Source of the DNA: Woeseiaceae bacterium
Lineage (GTDB): Bacteria > Pseudomonadota > Gammaproteobacteria > Steroidobacterales > Woeseiaceae
DNA: 54,662 nt
Reading direction: 5' to 3'
Assembly: GCA_028289545.1 (NCBI GenBank)
Contig: JANQPG010000080.1
Location: 1-54,662, forward strand
The notes under the pieces were generated by a model, which saw nothing but the letters and a program-made list of their open reading frames with translations, ran no database searches and was not told the DNA's origin. Shown one piece after another: positions 35,896 through 45,171 of this stretch (position 1 is the stretch's first letter; each line of letters starts with the position of its first letter). Both the position numbers and the translations under genes were made by a program.

Positions 35896-36336
35896 ATGCC
35901 TATCGAAATCCACACCCTCGACCGCACGAACAGTCAATTGCTGAACAAGGTTGCAGCCGACGTGTTCGACCGCGAGGTTCAGTCGCAATATCTCTCTGCG
36001 TTTCTGGACGATCCTCGCCATGACCTGTGTTTCGCGATGGACGACGATACGGTGATCGGCATCGCTTCCGCGTTCGAGTATTTTCACCCCGACAAGCCGC
36101 CACAGCTCTTTGTCAACGAAGTGGGCGTGGCCCCGACGTATCGCCGGCAAGGTATTGGCCGAAGCCTCGTCGAGGCGTTGCTCATCAATGCGAAGGAACG
36201 CGGTTGTACGTACGCGTGGCTCGGGACCGATGCGGACAACCAATCCGGTCAGGCCTGTTTCAGCTCTGTGCCGGGCGCGAGCGCACCCGAAAAATTCCTG
36301 CTGTACGAGTGGGAGCTGGACTGTGTTGCCCGGTAG
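35896..36336 (+). CDS. GNAT family N-acetyltransferase, AAC(3)-I-like
   Basis: A 146-residue acetyltransferase. The acetyl-CoA pyrophosphate loop is visible in NEVGVAPTYRRQGIGRSLVEALL (the RRQGIG motif), and the C-terminal TYAWLGTDADNQSGQACF is typical of the family that contains AAC(3)-I aminoglycoside acetyltransferases. I cannot tell whether the substrate is an antibiotic, a peptide or a small amine. The ATG at 35896 has GAGTGAGA upstream. Confidence 0.87.
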   Translation: MPIEIHTLDRTNSQLLNKVAADVFDREVQSQYLSAFLDDPRHDLCFAMDDDTVIGIASAFEYFHPDKPPQLFVNEVGVAPTYRRQGIGRSLVEALLINAKERGCTYAWLGTDADNQSGQACFSSVPGASAPEKFLLYEWELDCVAR

Positions 36337-36356
36337 AAAAAACGTCGGGCGATTCG

Positions 36357-37139
36357 CTACGTCTCCGGCGCCGCCGCTGAACCGGCGAGAATACCGCCGT
36401 CGATGTTGAGTTCGGCGCCAGTCATGTAGCTCGCTTCATCGGACGCAAGCAGCACGGCAATCGCGGCCACCTCGGCGGGTTCGCCGAAGCGCCGCATGGG
36501 CGTGTCGATCACGAATGCCGCCATGTTCGCTTCGCGATCGGGGCCGTCTCCAAGCATGGGCTCCCACATCGGCGTGAGAATCGCCGCCGGGTGGATCGAA
36601 TTGCAGCGGATATCGAGCCCCTGCGCGGCGCAGTAGAGGGCCACCGTTTTGGTGTGATTGCGGACGGCCGCCTTCGAGGATGCATAGGCGCCCGCGGCCG
36701 GAATACCCACCAGCCCCGAGCGCGACGACAGGTTGATGATCGACCCGCAGCCCGTCCGCCGCATTAGCCGGATTGCGTGCTTGCAGCCCAGGAAAACGCC
36801 GTCGAGGTTGGTTTGGTGGACAGCGCGCCAGTCGTCAAGCGACGCATGCTCGGGATCGTGCGGGACAGCACCCGATTCAAAGCCTGTGATGCCGGCGTTG
36901 TTGACGAGTACGTCGAGCCGGTCGAGCGTCCCGAAAACGCGCTCCCAATCGGCCTCCTCGCGAACGTCGAGCGCCGCGAAAGCCGTGCCCAAGCGGTCAG
37001 CCGTCCGGCGCCCGGCCTCCTTGTCGATGTCCGTGACAAGGACCTCCGCACCCTCGTCGATAAACGCGGACGCAATCGCCTCGCCGATGCCGCGGGCGGC
37101 ACCCGTAATGACGGCGGTCTTTTTGTTGAGTCTGTTCAT
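36357..37139 (-). CDS. Short-chain dehydrogenase/reductase
   Basis: A 260-residue classical SDR with TGAARGIG (NAD(P) binding), VTDID (Asp after the second strand, favouring NAD), NNAG, and the catalytic Ser-Tyr-Lys in INLSSRSG and AYASSK. The end [12 protein letters not shown] is typical. The substrate cannot be read from sequence. It ends 21 bp from the convergent acetyltransferase gene and shares a 179-bp divergent region with the P-type ATPase. Confidence 0.9.
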   Translation of the reverse strand: MNRLNKKTAVITGAARGIGEAIASAFIDEGAEVLVTDIDKEAGRRTADRLGTAFAALDVREEADWERVFGTLDRLDVLVNNAGITGFESGAVPHDPEHASLDDWRAVHQTNLDGVFLGCKHAIRLMRRTGCGSIINLSSRSGLVGIPAAGAYASSKAAVRNHTKTVALYCAAQGLDIRCNSIHPAAILTPMWEPMLGDGPDREANMAAFVIDTPMRRFGEPAEVAAIAVLLASDEASYMTGAELNIDGGILAGSAAAPET

Positions 37140-37318
37140 GGCCTGAGCGTTTCGGACGTGCGTGTTTCGGGCGTGGTGCCCCGCTGCGCACAAAGGCGCA
37201 GCGGATAATACTGATGTACGGCAAGCGTGCCGGGCAGTAGCTTAACCGAACGGACTCGAAGCGTCGCCGTCTGTCCCCGCGGTCGCGACCGACGCCTCGG
37301 CAAAAAGAGGACAGCAGC

Positions 37319-40060
37319 TTGATCGTTCGGGCACACGGTAAACAAACCACCAAAGCAGCCAGGGCCGTCGGCAAGGATCACTGGCATGCCACACCCGCAG
37401 CCGACGTCCTGGCTGCACAGACCACTTCCGCGGACGGCTTGAGCAACGCTGAGGCAAACGGGCGTCTCGCGCAGTTCGGACCCAACCGGCTACCGCAGCC
37501 CAAGCGGCGCGGCCCGGTCTTGAGATTCCTGGCGCAGTTTCATGACGTGCTGATCTACGTGCTGCTCGGCGCGGCGGTCATGACCGCGCTGCTCGAGCAC
37601 TGGATCGATACTCAGGTCATCCTCGCCGTCGTCGTGATCAATGCCGTCATCGGTTTTCTGCAGGAAGGCAAGGCCGAAAAAGCGCTCGAGGCGATTCGCA
37701 GCATGCTCGCGCCCAAAGCCACCGTTATCCGCGAGGGGGAACGGATCACGGTCTCCGGCGACGAACTGGTTCCGGGCGACGTGGTGGTGCTCGAAGCTGG
37801 CGAACGCGTGCCCGCGGACGTGCGGCTTATCGATGCCAAGAACCTGCGTATCGAAGAGGCCATCCTGACCGGAGAGTCGGTTCCGGCCGAGAAAGCCACG
37901 CCCCCGGTTGCGGAATCCGCGCCGCTCGGCGACCGCCACTCGATGGCGTTTAGCGGCACGCTGTGCATCTACGGGCACGGCAGAGGCGTCGTCGTCGCCA
38001 CGGGCAGCAAGACAGCCATCGGCCGCATCAGCGGCATGCTCTCCGAAGTCACGACCTTGCAAACTCCGCTGACGCGCGAGATGGCCGTGTTCGCGAAGTG
38101 GCTGACGGGCTTTATCCTGGCCCTCGGCGTACTCGTGCTCGCCTTCGGGGTGTTCGTGCGCGACCTGGGTTTCAGCGACACGTTCATGGCTGTTGTCGGC
38201 CTGACGGTCGCCGCGATTCCGGAAGGGTTACCGGCTATCCTGACGATCACCTTGGCCATTGGCGTACAGGGTATGGCGCGGCACAACGCGATTGTGCGCA
38301 GGCTACCCGCCATAGAGACACTGGGCTCGGTATCGGTGATTTGCTCCGACAAGACCGGCACCTTGACCCGCAACGAAATGACCGTCGTATCGATTGCAAC
38401 AGCGAAGCGCCTGTTTACCGTCAGCGGCGTCGGCTACGAACCCAGCGGCAGCTTTTCTCTCGACGACCGCGAGATCGACATTGCCGATTACCCGCTGCTC
38501 GCCGAGATGGCCAAAGGCGCCCTTTTGTGCAATGACGCGGGATTGCGCGAGATCGACGGCCAATGGCGCATCGAGGGCGACCCCATGGAAGGCGCGCTGC
38601 TGGCGCTGGCCTGCAAAGCAGGCTTTGACCCCGCCGCGGAATCGAAGCACCTGCCCCGCACCGACGTCATACCGTTCGACGCCGAACACCGCTTCATGGC
38701 GACACTGCACCACGATCATGACGGCAACGGCATGATCTACGTCAAAGGCGCGCCGGAACGCATCTTCGAGATGTGCTCGGACCAGCGCGGGTTCAATGGC
38801 GACGCCGGGCTCGATGCTGACTACTGGCAGGCGCAGTCGGACGCGATTGCCGCAAACGGGCAGCGCATACTGGCGATCGCCGTGAAAACCACCACCATCG
38901 ATCACGTAAACCTGAGTTTCGAGGATGTCGAGGGTGAACTGACTTTCCTTGGCCTGTTCGGGCTGATCGATCCGCCGCGCGATGAGGCGATTGCCGCCGT
39001 GGCCGAGTGCCAGACCGCGGGCATTGGCGTCAAAATGATTACCGGCGATCACGCAGGCACAGCCGTTGCCATTGCCCGCCAGCTTGGCCTCGAGCATCCG
39101 GACTCGATACTGACTGGCCTCGAGATCGACACTCTCGACGACGATGCGCTTCGGGGACGCGTGCGCGACACGGCCGTATTCGCAAGGACCAGTCCGGGTC
39201 ACAAACTCCGCCTCGTCAAGGCGCTGCAGGCGAACGGCGCCGTTGTGGCAATGACCGGTGACGGCGTCAACGACGCGCCCGCGCTGAAACGCGCCGATGT
39301 CGGCGTTGCCATGGGCGTCAATGGCAGCGAGGCCGCAAAAGAAGCGGCGGAGATGGTGCTCGCGGACGACAATTTCGCGAGTATTGCCGAAGCCGTGCGC
39401 GCGGGCCGCACCGTTTACGACAACCTCAAGAAGGCGATTCTCTTCATACTCCCGACCAACGGCGGCGAGGCGCTTGTGCTGATTGCCGCGATCCTGCTTG
39501 GGATTACGCTGCCGATCACGGCGGTACAGATACTCTGGGTCAACATGGTCACGGCGGTTACGCTCGCGCTCGCGCTCGCGTTCGAGCCGACCGAGCCTGA
39601 CGTCATGCGCCGCCCACCGCGCGTGGTCGGCGAGCCGATACTCTCGGGATTCCTGATCTGGCGCGTCGCATTTGTTTCCGTGCTGTTCCTGATCGCCCTG
39701 TTTGCGATGTTTGCGCTCGCCCAGGCACAGGGCGCCAGTATCGAGGAGGCGCGCACGATTGTCGTCAACACACTCGTTGTCCTCGAGATCATGTACCTGT
39801 TCAGCGTCCGCTACCTGAAGTCCAGCTCGATAACCTGGCGAGGTATGCTGGGTACGCCGGCCGTGCTGCTGGCCGTCGCGACAGTGACCGCACTGCAGTT
39901 CCTGTTTACCTACGCACCCTTTATGGCGTCGTTCTTCGATACGCGGCCGCTCAGCATTGCGCAGGGCCTGGAGATCATTGCGGCCGGTGTGGCCGTCCTG
40001 CTGATCCTCGAAATCGAGAAGTGGCTGTACCGACGGTTCGTACGGCCAAACCTCGGCTAA
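37319..40060 (+). CDS. Cation-transporting P-type ATPase (type II-like)
   Basis: A 913-residue membrane pump. Motifs in order: cation ATPase N-terminal domain, ILTGESVP (actuator loop), AAIPEGLPAIL (M4 ion site), CSDKTGTLTRNEM (phosphorylated Asp), VKGAPERIF (nucleotide binding), and TGDGVNDAPALKRADVGVAMG. The M6 segment reads WVNMVTAVTLALALAFEP, where the calcium-binding Asp of SERCA-type pumps is Ala, so the ion may not be calcium. The start is TTG at 37319 with AGAGGA about 9 nt before; no ATG exists before the first membrane helix. Confidence 0.9.
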   Translation: MIVRAHGKQTTKAARAVGKDHWHATPAADVLAAQTTSADGLSNAEANGRLAQFGPNRLPQPKRRGPVLRFLAQFHDVLIYVLLGAAVMTALLEHWIDTQVILAVVVINAVIGFLQEGKAEKALEAIRSMLAPKATVIREGERITVSGDELVPGDVVVLEAGERVPADVRLIDAKNLRIEEAILTGESVPAEKATPPVAESAPLGDRHSMAFSGTLCIYGHGRGVVVATGSKTAIGRISGMLSEVTTLQTPLTREMAVFAKWLTGFILALGVLVLAFGVFVRDLGFSDTFMAVVGLTVAAIPEGLPAILTITLAIGVQGMARHNAIVRRLPAIETLGSVSVICSDKTGTLTRNEMTVVSIATAKRLFTVSGVGYEPSGSFSLDDREIDIADYPLLAEMAKGALLCNDAGLREIDGQWRIEGDPMEGALLALACKAGFDPAAESKHLPRTDVIPFDAEHRFMATLHHDHDGNGMIYVKGAPERIFEMCSDQRGFNGDAGLDADYWQAQSDAIAANGQRILAIAVKTTTIDHVNLSFEDVEGELTFLGLFGLIDPPRDEAIAAVAECQTAGIGVKMITGDHAGTAVAIARQLGLEHPDSILTGLEIDTLDDDALRGRVRDTAVFARTSPGHKLRLVKALQANGAVVAMTGDGVNDAPALKRADVGVAMGVNGSEAAKEAAEMVLADDNFASIAEAVRAGRTVYDNLKKAILFILPTNGGEALVLIAAILLGITLPITAVQILWVNMVTAVTLALALAFEPTEPDVMRRPPRVVGEPILSGFLIWRVAFVSVLFLIALFAMFALAQAQGASIEEARTIVVNTLVVLEIMYLFSVRYLKSSSITWRGMLGTPAVLLAVATVTALQFLFTYAPFMASFFDTRPLSIAQGLEIIAAGVAVLLILEIEKWLYRRFVRPNLG

Positions 40061-40194
40061 CCCCCCCGCCACTCGCCGAATCCTGCCAACCCGCCCCGGT
40101 GCTCGAATTCCATTCGGGGATGAGGGGATCCGGACCTGCCTTCCGCTATACCCCATAACACTCGGGATTCTCCGACCAGGACAGACTGGGCGAC

Positions 40195-40219
40195 CGATCC
40201 GGCCGGATCGGGCCGGCCC
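40195..40219. promoter_or_regulatory. Perfect palindromes upstream of the 506-residue gene
   Basis: CGATCCGGCCGGATCG (40195-40210) is a perfect 16-bp palindrome, joined directly to GGGCCGGCCC (40210-40219). They lie about 50 bp before the TTG start of the next gene. They may be an operator, or part of a hairpin ending the P-type ATPase message; there is no T tract. Confidence 0.4.
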
Positions 40220-40262
40220 CGTCATTTGTCCAGTCGACAGGCGGACAGCAGGATTCAGCACG

Positions 40263-41783
40263 TTGAGCGAGGAAAAACACAACACCATCAGCGCACCGCA
40301 ACATCGGGAGATCGATGTCTGGCTGCGGCGGCGCCAGGCCTGGCTCGCGGAGCTGTCGACGCTCTACCGCGCGGCAGCCTCTGAGGCAGCTTCGGGCGTG
40401 CGCCGCGATCTCGCCACGCTCGAGACCCTCGAGCGCTCGTTCCGCAAAGTCATGCAACGTCATCAGGACCGGCACGCGTCGGCGTTGAGCCCGGCAGACC
40501 GCAACGCACTGTTGAGAGACCATGCCGCCGCTTCCGCCGTTGCCCGCCGCGGCGGCTGGTGCAGAATCCGCCGCCACTACTGGAAAGCCCTCTACAAAAG
40601 CCCCGCTGGGCAGGCGTTTCTGACCCGCGCAGCCGAAGAGCAATACGCAGGCCGGCCGCTGATCCGCTTCGACGACAACGACAAGCGGCGCGGCAAATCT
40701 CCGCAGCTGCTCGATTTCGATCATTGCGGCAGACCACGCTACATTGCGATCGACGTGCGGCACGACATACCGCTCGACCGCAACCCGTTTGCTGCTTACC
40801 GGGCCGACAACGTTGTGCTGGAACCCGGCCGCATCAACCGCTATTGGCTCCGCCGCTTCGGAATCCAGACCGCGGAGCCCGGCGCGCGCAGCATGTCGAC
40901 TGACGAGGCCGACGACATCGAGGCGTTTGTGCGTCGGCACCGGCTCCTCAATCGCCCGCAGACAGAACGCCGACAGCAGGCAACCTCGTTCGCTGATGCC
41001 GCGTCCATGCTCCGAATTACGCTGGGCATCAGCGAAGCGAGCGCCGTCGCCGACGCCGCCCGCGAGAGCTCAACGTGCCTGCAACGGCGGCTCACACCGG
41101 CGAACCGGGGTAAAGGCGTGCCAAGCCGTGGCCTGGACAGCGGCAACCTGAGCGAAGTGCTGGGCGCCGTGTTCGACCAGCATCCGCTCGAACTCAACGT
41201 TGCGCTGGCGAATGAGGTCGACCTGGCGGCAACCCAGTGGCTTCGCCGCGACTATCGAAAGGGCGGCAGCCGCTTTGAAGCGCATGAACGCGCCGTTTCC
41301 GATGCATGGGCCCGGCGCGATGAAAACGCGCTATGCCGCCTGATGGAGGCAGCGGGACATCCTCAGCTCATGCACACCGGTAATCCGGCAGCCGGCCCGG
41401 TTTCGGGAGGCGGTGTGTCCGAAGCGTGGCTGCTTGAGGACGCGCGGCTGTATATCGTCAGCCTGCTGGAAGACGAGGCCACCTACGCCGAACGCGCGGA
41501 AGCAGCGTATCAGCTGTCGCAGCGCCGACCGGACGATATCTTGAGCGATACCTCGGGATTGGTCAGCGCCGCCGCGGAGGACGCGGCGATGGCCGTTTAC
41601 GACAACGCGCGCTCGATTTCGAACCAGTATCGAATCTACGTCTCGACGCTACGGCGACTGCTGGACTGTGTCGCCGAAGCGCAGCGCGTGAACCTGGGCC
41701 TCGCGGAAGAGCTCTTCGACATGCTGGAGAACCTCGATGCTCCGTTGCCCGGTTCGACCCTGATCGAAGGCGCAGGCACCTGA
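40263..41783 (+). CDS. Protein of unknown function, 506 residues
   Basis: I do not recognise this protein. It is soluble, without signal peptide or membrane helix, very rich in Arg and Ala. The N-terminal 100 residues look helical and possibly coiled (REIDVWLRRRQAWLAELSTL, LETLERSFRKVMQRHQ). The middle part carries YWKALYKSPAGQAFL, IRFDDNDKRRGKSPQLLDFD and the motif RPRYIAIDVRHDIPLDRNPF, which looks like a compact domain. The C-terminal third is helical again. It starts with TTG, preceded by AGGA 9 nt upstream. Codon use matches the host. It stands alone between the ATPase gene and a small lipoprotein. Confidence 0.7.
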   Translation: MSEEKHNTISAPQHREIDVWLRRRQAWLAELSTLYRAAASEAASGVRRDLATLETLERSFRKVMQRHQDRHASALSPADRNALLRDHAAASAVARRGGWCRIRRHYWKALYKSPAGQAFLTRAAEEQYAGRPLIRFDDNDKRRGKSPQLLDFDHCGRPRYIAIDVRHDIPLDRNPFAAYRADNVVLEPGRINRYWLRRFGIQTAEPGARSMSTDEADDIEAFVRRHRLLNRPQTERRQQATSFADAASMLRITLGISEASAVADAARESSTCLQRRLTPANRGKGVPSRGLDSGNLSEVLGAVFDQHPLELNVALANEVDLAATQWLRRDYRKGGSRFEAHERAVSDAWARRDENALCRLMEAAGHPQLMHTGNPAAGPVSGGGVSEAWLLEDARLYIVSLLEDEATYAERAEAAYQLSQRRPDDILSDTSGLVSAAAEDAAMAVYDNARSISNQYRIYVSTLRRLLDCVAEAQRVNLGLAEELFDMLENLDAPLPGSTLIEGAGT

Positions 41784-41813
41784 GCCGGAAGCGCGGACAC
41801 CGGCACGCGATGT

Positions 41814-42155
41814 TTACATCCGGCAAAACCAGTTATCCCGATCACCCGGCACCCGCCGAATCTCGTCGAGCCGGCTGGCGCGCCCGCGACGTTCGATCAC
41901 TATGATGCCGCCGTAGTCCTTGCAGGCACGCACCTGCTGAAAGAACTCGGCCTCGCGCTCGACCTGCCGATACGCGCGCTCCTCGGCCCGTATCAGCCCT
42001 TCCCGCGTCGTCGGGGCGCAGGCGCACGCGAGCATCAACAGCACGGTACACGACAGGAGCACGCGGGCCCGCGGCCAGCTTGCTGCCCGCCTCCGACGCA
42101 GAGCGGCACCGGATGGCTGTACGCAAACGCGTTTTCCCCGAAATCCCGACAACAT
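41814..42155 (-). CDS. Small predicted lipoprotein of unknown function
   Basis: A 113-residue frame with an unusually long basic N-terminal part (RRRR, RAR), a hydrophobic stretch VLLSCTVLLMLACAC and a mature part with two cysteines (ACKDYGG and the last residues WFCRM) that could form a disulfide. The lipobox is LMLAC or LACAC. A GAGG stands 7 nt before the ATG at 42155. A shorter form starting nearer the hydrophobic stretch has no ATG. I recognise no family, but the RACKDYGGIIVIERRGR...C pattern is common in small bacterial lipoproteins. Confidence 0.55.
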   Translation of the reverse strand: MLSGFRGKRVCVQPSGAALRRRRAASWPRARVLLSCTVLLMLACACAPTTREGLIRAEERAYRQVEREAEFFQQVRACKDYGGIIVIERRGRASRLDEIRRVPGDRDNWFCRM

Positions 42156-42305
42156 GGCCAAACCTCGACTGAGAGGAGCGCAACACGGGTTTCGGCGAGG
42201 GTTTTACTGGCCTGGATGCGTACCGAAAACCCTTGGATTCAAAGATTAGATGCGTGTCGACGACATTTGGTTACGTGGTTCGTGCAGATGTCATTAGGCG
42301 CAGCG

Positions 42306-42671
42306 TTATTCCAGATGGATATAACGCTCTGACCGAAACCGCGGCGTGCACAGCGCAAGAAAGACCAGGTCGCCATCACCGGTGTTTTCAATGCGCTGCG
42401 CGCAGTCCGGAGGAATCACCACGACGTCGCCCGCCTTGACGTCGACGGCCTCAAGACCTTCGAGTTCGACCCGACCCCGGCCGTCGACGATCACGTAACG
42501 CTCGGCCGTCCCGGCGACCCGGTGCCAGGCGGTCGTCACGCCCGGCAACACCCGTGCGCGCGCAACCGACAGCGCCTCGTCGTTGTCGCTATTGGACAAC
42601 TCGAGGATGTAGCAGCGTTCCTCGGTATCGTATTCATCGCTGGGATTCGGGTGGATAACCTGGGCTTGCAT
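42306..42671 (-). CDS. Cupin-domain protein
   Basis: A 121-residue single-domain cupin. Motif 1 is visible around TTAWHRVAGTAERYVIVDGRG (His and Glu as possible metal ligands) and motif 2 around AGDVVVIPPDCAQRIEN, where the usual second-motif His is replaced by Cys-Ala-Gln, so metal binding may be altered. The role (enzyme or sensor) cannot be told. It is the last gene of the rsgA-pxp operon, 29 bp after the methyltransferase gene. Confidence 0.85.
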   Translation of the reverse strand: MQAQVIHPNPSDEYDTEERCYILELSNSDNDEALSVARARVLPGVTTAWHRVAGTAERYVIVDGRGRVELEGLEAVDVKAGDVVVIPPDCAQRIENTGDGDLVFLALCTPRFRSERYIHLE

Positions 42672-42700
42672 GTGATGCTGCTTCCTGTGTGAGCGCCCTT

Positions 42701-43489
42701 TCAGGCAGGCGGACGAATCGCAAGCGTGGCGAAAGTCGTAGGCATGTACGGATTGAGCGCGGTGGCCGAATCGCTCCAGCGATCTTCGAAAAAACCGTTG
42801 AGAGTAAAACCTGCCGACATCTGACCGCCGATCTGCTGTTCGAGGCTGTGGCTGAATTCGAGGGCCTCCCCGAGATCGATGCGTTGATCGTAGAGATGCG
42901 GGGGCAAATCCCGGCTGGACGCAAACGGCAGCGCATAACGCACTTCCAGTGCACCGCCCTTCTCCAGGGCGTCATGATCGAACAGAAAAAAATCCGGATT
43001 CATGAACGCGGCGATCAACCGGCCACCGGGCACAAGTACACGATAACACTCGCGCCAGACCGCCAGCACGTCGGCCGCGAAGACATTGGATACAGGATGC
43101 ACGATGAGCTCGAAAGCGCCGTCCGCGAATCGCGACAGGTCCGCCATGTCACCCTGTTCGAGGCGAACATCGAGCGCCTCGCGCTCCGCCACGAGTCTGT
43201 CTTTCGCCAACTGCTCCGAGGACAGGTCGAAACTGGTGACGTCGGCGCCGGCCGCCGCCAGCACCGGCACCTGCTGCCCACCGCCCGAGGCCAGCGCGAG
43301 CACACGCTTGCCGGTGACGCCATCGAACCATGCCGCTGGGACCGGCGTTAGCGGCGTGACAAAAATCTCCCATTGCCCCTGCTTCGCTCGCTCGATCGTT
43401 CCGGAATCGACCGGCACCGACCAGGGGCTCTCGCCGCTGGTCGACTCCGCATCCCAGGCTTTGCGATTGTGGTCGAGGATGTCGTTCAC
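42701..43489 (-). CDS. Class I SAM-dependent methyltransferase
   Basis: A 262-residue methyltransferase. It starts NDILDHNRKAWDAES, the SAM-binding motif I is VLALASGGGQQVPVLAAAGA followed by the acidic FDLS of motif II, then GDMADLSRFADGAFELIVH. Such proteins methylate small molecules, but the substrate is unknown. It lies 32 bp after pxpC and 29 bp before the cupin gene on the same strand, so it is probably co-transcribed with the 5-oxoprolinase genes. Confidence 0.9.
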   Translation of the reverse strand: MNDILDHNRKAWDAESTSGESPWSVPVDSGTIERAKQGQWEIFVTPLTPVPAAWFDGVTGKRVLALASGGGQQVPVLAAAGADVTSFDLSSEQLAKDRLVAEREALDVRLEQGDMADLSRFADGAFELIVHPVSNVFAADVLAVWRECYRVLVPGGRLIAAFMNPDFFLFDHDALEKGGALEVRYALPFASSRDLPPHLYDQRIDLGEALEFSHSLEQQIGGQMSAGFTLNGFFEDRWSDSATALNPYMPTTFATLAIRPPA

Positions 43490-43521
43490 GGCACGGAACC
43501 TGTCCCAAAGTTGCCCTTAGT

Positions 43522-44484
43522 CTAAATCAGCGCCTCGATGCCCGGCAGCCACTCCCGCCAGAAGTCCAGGGCCGCGGCATAGTCCCGCCGCGCGGTCTTG
43601 CGGTCGCGCAACAGAAAACGCAGGCGGTCGCCGCTCCGGAGCTGTCCGATCCACTGCCGGTCGGCGCGGATTACCTCGGCAACACGCGGATAGCCGCCCG
43701 TGGTCTGTGCGTCGACCCCGAGCAGCAGCGCCTGGCCACCTTCCGGACACTGCACCGTTCCCGGAAACACCGGTCGCGAATCGAGCACACCGGTCGAATC
43801 GGTGTTCAGGACGACGCCGTCGAGCGCAACTCCCATACGGTCCGCTCGCCGGCCCACGGTATAGCGTCCCGCGAGCAAGCGCTCGCGGCTTTCCTGAGTC
43901 AGGCTGGCGAATTCGGCGCCCGGACAAATCCTTAAGCTCCATCTACCGCGAAACTCCGGGCGATAGCGCTTCGGCGTCTGTCTCGGACTCTCGCCGGCTG
44001 GCGCCGGGGCAATGATCAGGCGATCGCCCGCCTCGAGCGCGCGGCCCCGGTAGCCGCCCAGAGCAGCCGGCAGGTACGTCGATGCCGAACCCAGCACCTC
44101 GTCGACGACCAGCCCCCCGGAGACGGCAAGATAGCTTCGCACGCCGGTTTCCGCCCCGCCCATTCGAACCTCGGAGCCTGCCTCGAGTGACAGCTGTTCG
44201 TGCAGCGCAACCGGTTGGCCGTCCACTAACACGGTACATTCGGCACCCGTTACGGCGACTCGACACGCCGCATGTGTGCGAAGCCGCAGCCCGGACAGCG
44301 TGACTTCGAGGCCAGGCGCAGCAAGATCGTTGCCGACAAGCCGGTTGGCCAACGCAAGCGACAGCGGGTCGGCGGCCCCCGAATAAGGTACGCCAAGGTG
44401 CCGCAGCCCGCGCCGAGGCGCCGCCTGAACGGTCGTCTGCAGGCCTGCGTCGATAACGGTCAGGCTCGGCGGCGTCGGACTCAC
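43522..44484 (-). CDS. pxpC: 5-oxoprolinase subunit PxpC
   Basis: A 320-residue protein of the carboxyltransferase-like family (KipA/YbgK). It shows TVQAAPRRGLRHLGVPYSGAAD near the start, LEVTLSGLRL, and DSRPVFPGTVQCPEGGQALLLG, all typical. With PxpA and PxpB it hydrolyses 5-oxoproline (pyroglutamate) to glutamate using ATP, removing a toxic by-product of glutamine and glutathione breakdown. All three subunits are encoded together here. Confidence 0.93.
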   Translation of the reverse strand: MSPTPPSLTVIDAGLQTTVQAAPRRGLRHLGVPYSGAADPLSLALANRLVGNDLAAPGLEVTLSGLRLRTHAACRVAVTGAECTVLVDGQPVALHEQLSLEAGSEVRMGGAETGVRSYLAVSGGLVVDEVLGSASTYLPAALGGYRGRALEAGDRLIIAPAPAGESPRQTPKRYRPEFRGRWSLRICPGAEFASLTQESRERLLAGRYTVGRRADRMGVALDGVVLNTDSTGVLDSRPVFPGTVQCPEGGQALLLGVDAQTTGGYPRVAEVIRADRQWIGQLRSGDRLRFLLRDRKTARRDYAAALDFWREWLPGIEALI

Positions 44485-44511
44485 GGCATGATCCCAATCA
44501 CGGAGCCCGCC

Positions 44512-45171
44512 TCAGTCGTCCGCCCGTCGAAAGACCACGGTGTCGCCCGGCGACAGAACAAAGGGCTCTTTTGCATCGCGGTCGAACAACGCGGCGTCGG
44601 TACGGCCAATGATCTGCCAGCCACCCGGACCCGACAGGGCATAGACTCCGCTCCGCCGTCCGGCAATCCCTACGGAGCCCGCCGGTACAAACTGCCGCGG
44701 TTGCTTCAGGCGCGGTACTTCGCGGTCAAAATCGGAACCGTCCAGATAGGCGAATCCCGGTGTAAAACCCAACAGCGCCACACTGTGCTCGATCCGCGTA
44801 TGGCTTTCGATCAGCTCGTCGGCGCTGATGCCCAGGTGCCTGGCCGCGGCGTCGAGATCGGGACCGTCTTCGCCGCCGTAACGCACCAACAGCGTGTGGC
44901 GGCGGCCGCGCGGTTCGACTGTTTTTTCGGCTGTCGCATCGGCGTGTGTACGAACGGCCCGCTCGAGGTCGTCGAGGAACCGGTCCGCAGCAACTGCCGA
45001 AACGTCGAACCGGCACTCAACCACGGCAACACCGCCGACCGCGTCAATACAGCCGGGCAGGGTCGAAAGCCGCCGCGCAAGCCGTTGGCCCGCCGCCGTA
45101 TCTGGCACCGCAACGGCAAAGCGGTCGTCAGCCACCGCTTCAATATGCGGCGGCTCTTTACGGGCGTTCAC
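44512..45171 (-). CDS. pxpB: 5-oxoprolinase subunit PxpB
   Basis: A 219-residue protein of the KipI/YbgJ family. Features: the VRYGGEDGPDLDAAARHLG segment, LLGFTPGFAYLDG, and VPAGSVGIAGRRSGVYA with the terminal SGPGGWQIIGRT. It is the ATP-dependent partner of PxpC. Its start overlaps the pxpA stop by 4 nt, and pxpC follows after 27 nt. Confidence 0.94.
   Translation of the reverse strand: MNARKEPPHIEAVADDRFAVAVPDTAAGQRLARRLSTLPGCIDAVGGVAVVECRFDVSAVAADRFLDDLERAVRTHADATAEKTVEPRGRRHTLLVRYGGEDGPDLDAAARHLGISADELIESHTRIEHSVALLGFTPGFAYLDGSDFDREVPRLKQPRQFVPAGSVGIAGRRSGVYALSGPGGWQIIGRTDAALFDRDAKEPFVLSPGDTVVFRRADD

Noticed and set aside
38303..40288. Minus-strand frame of 661 codons opposite the P-type ATPase
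   Set aside because: Antisense to clear P-type motifs and without any known domain.
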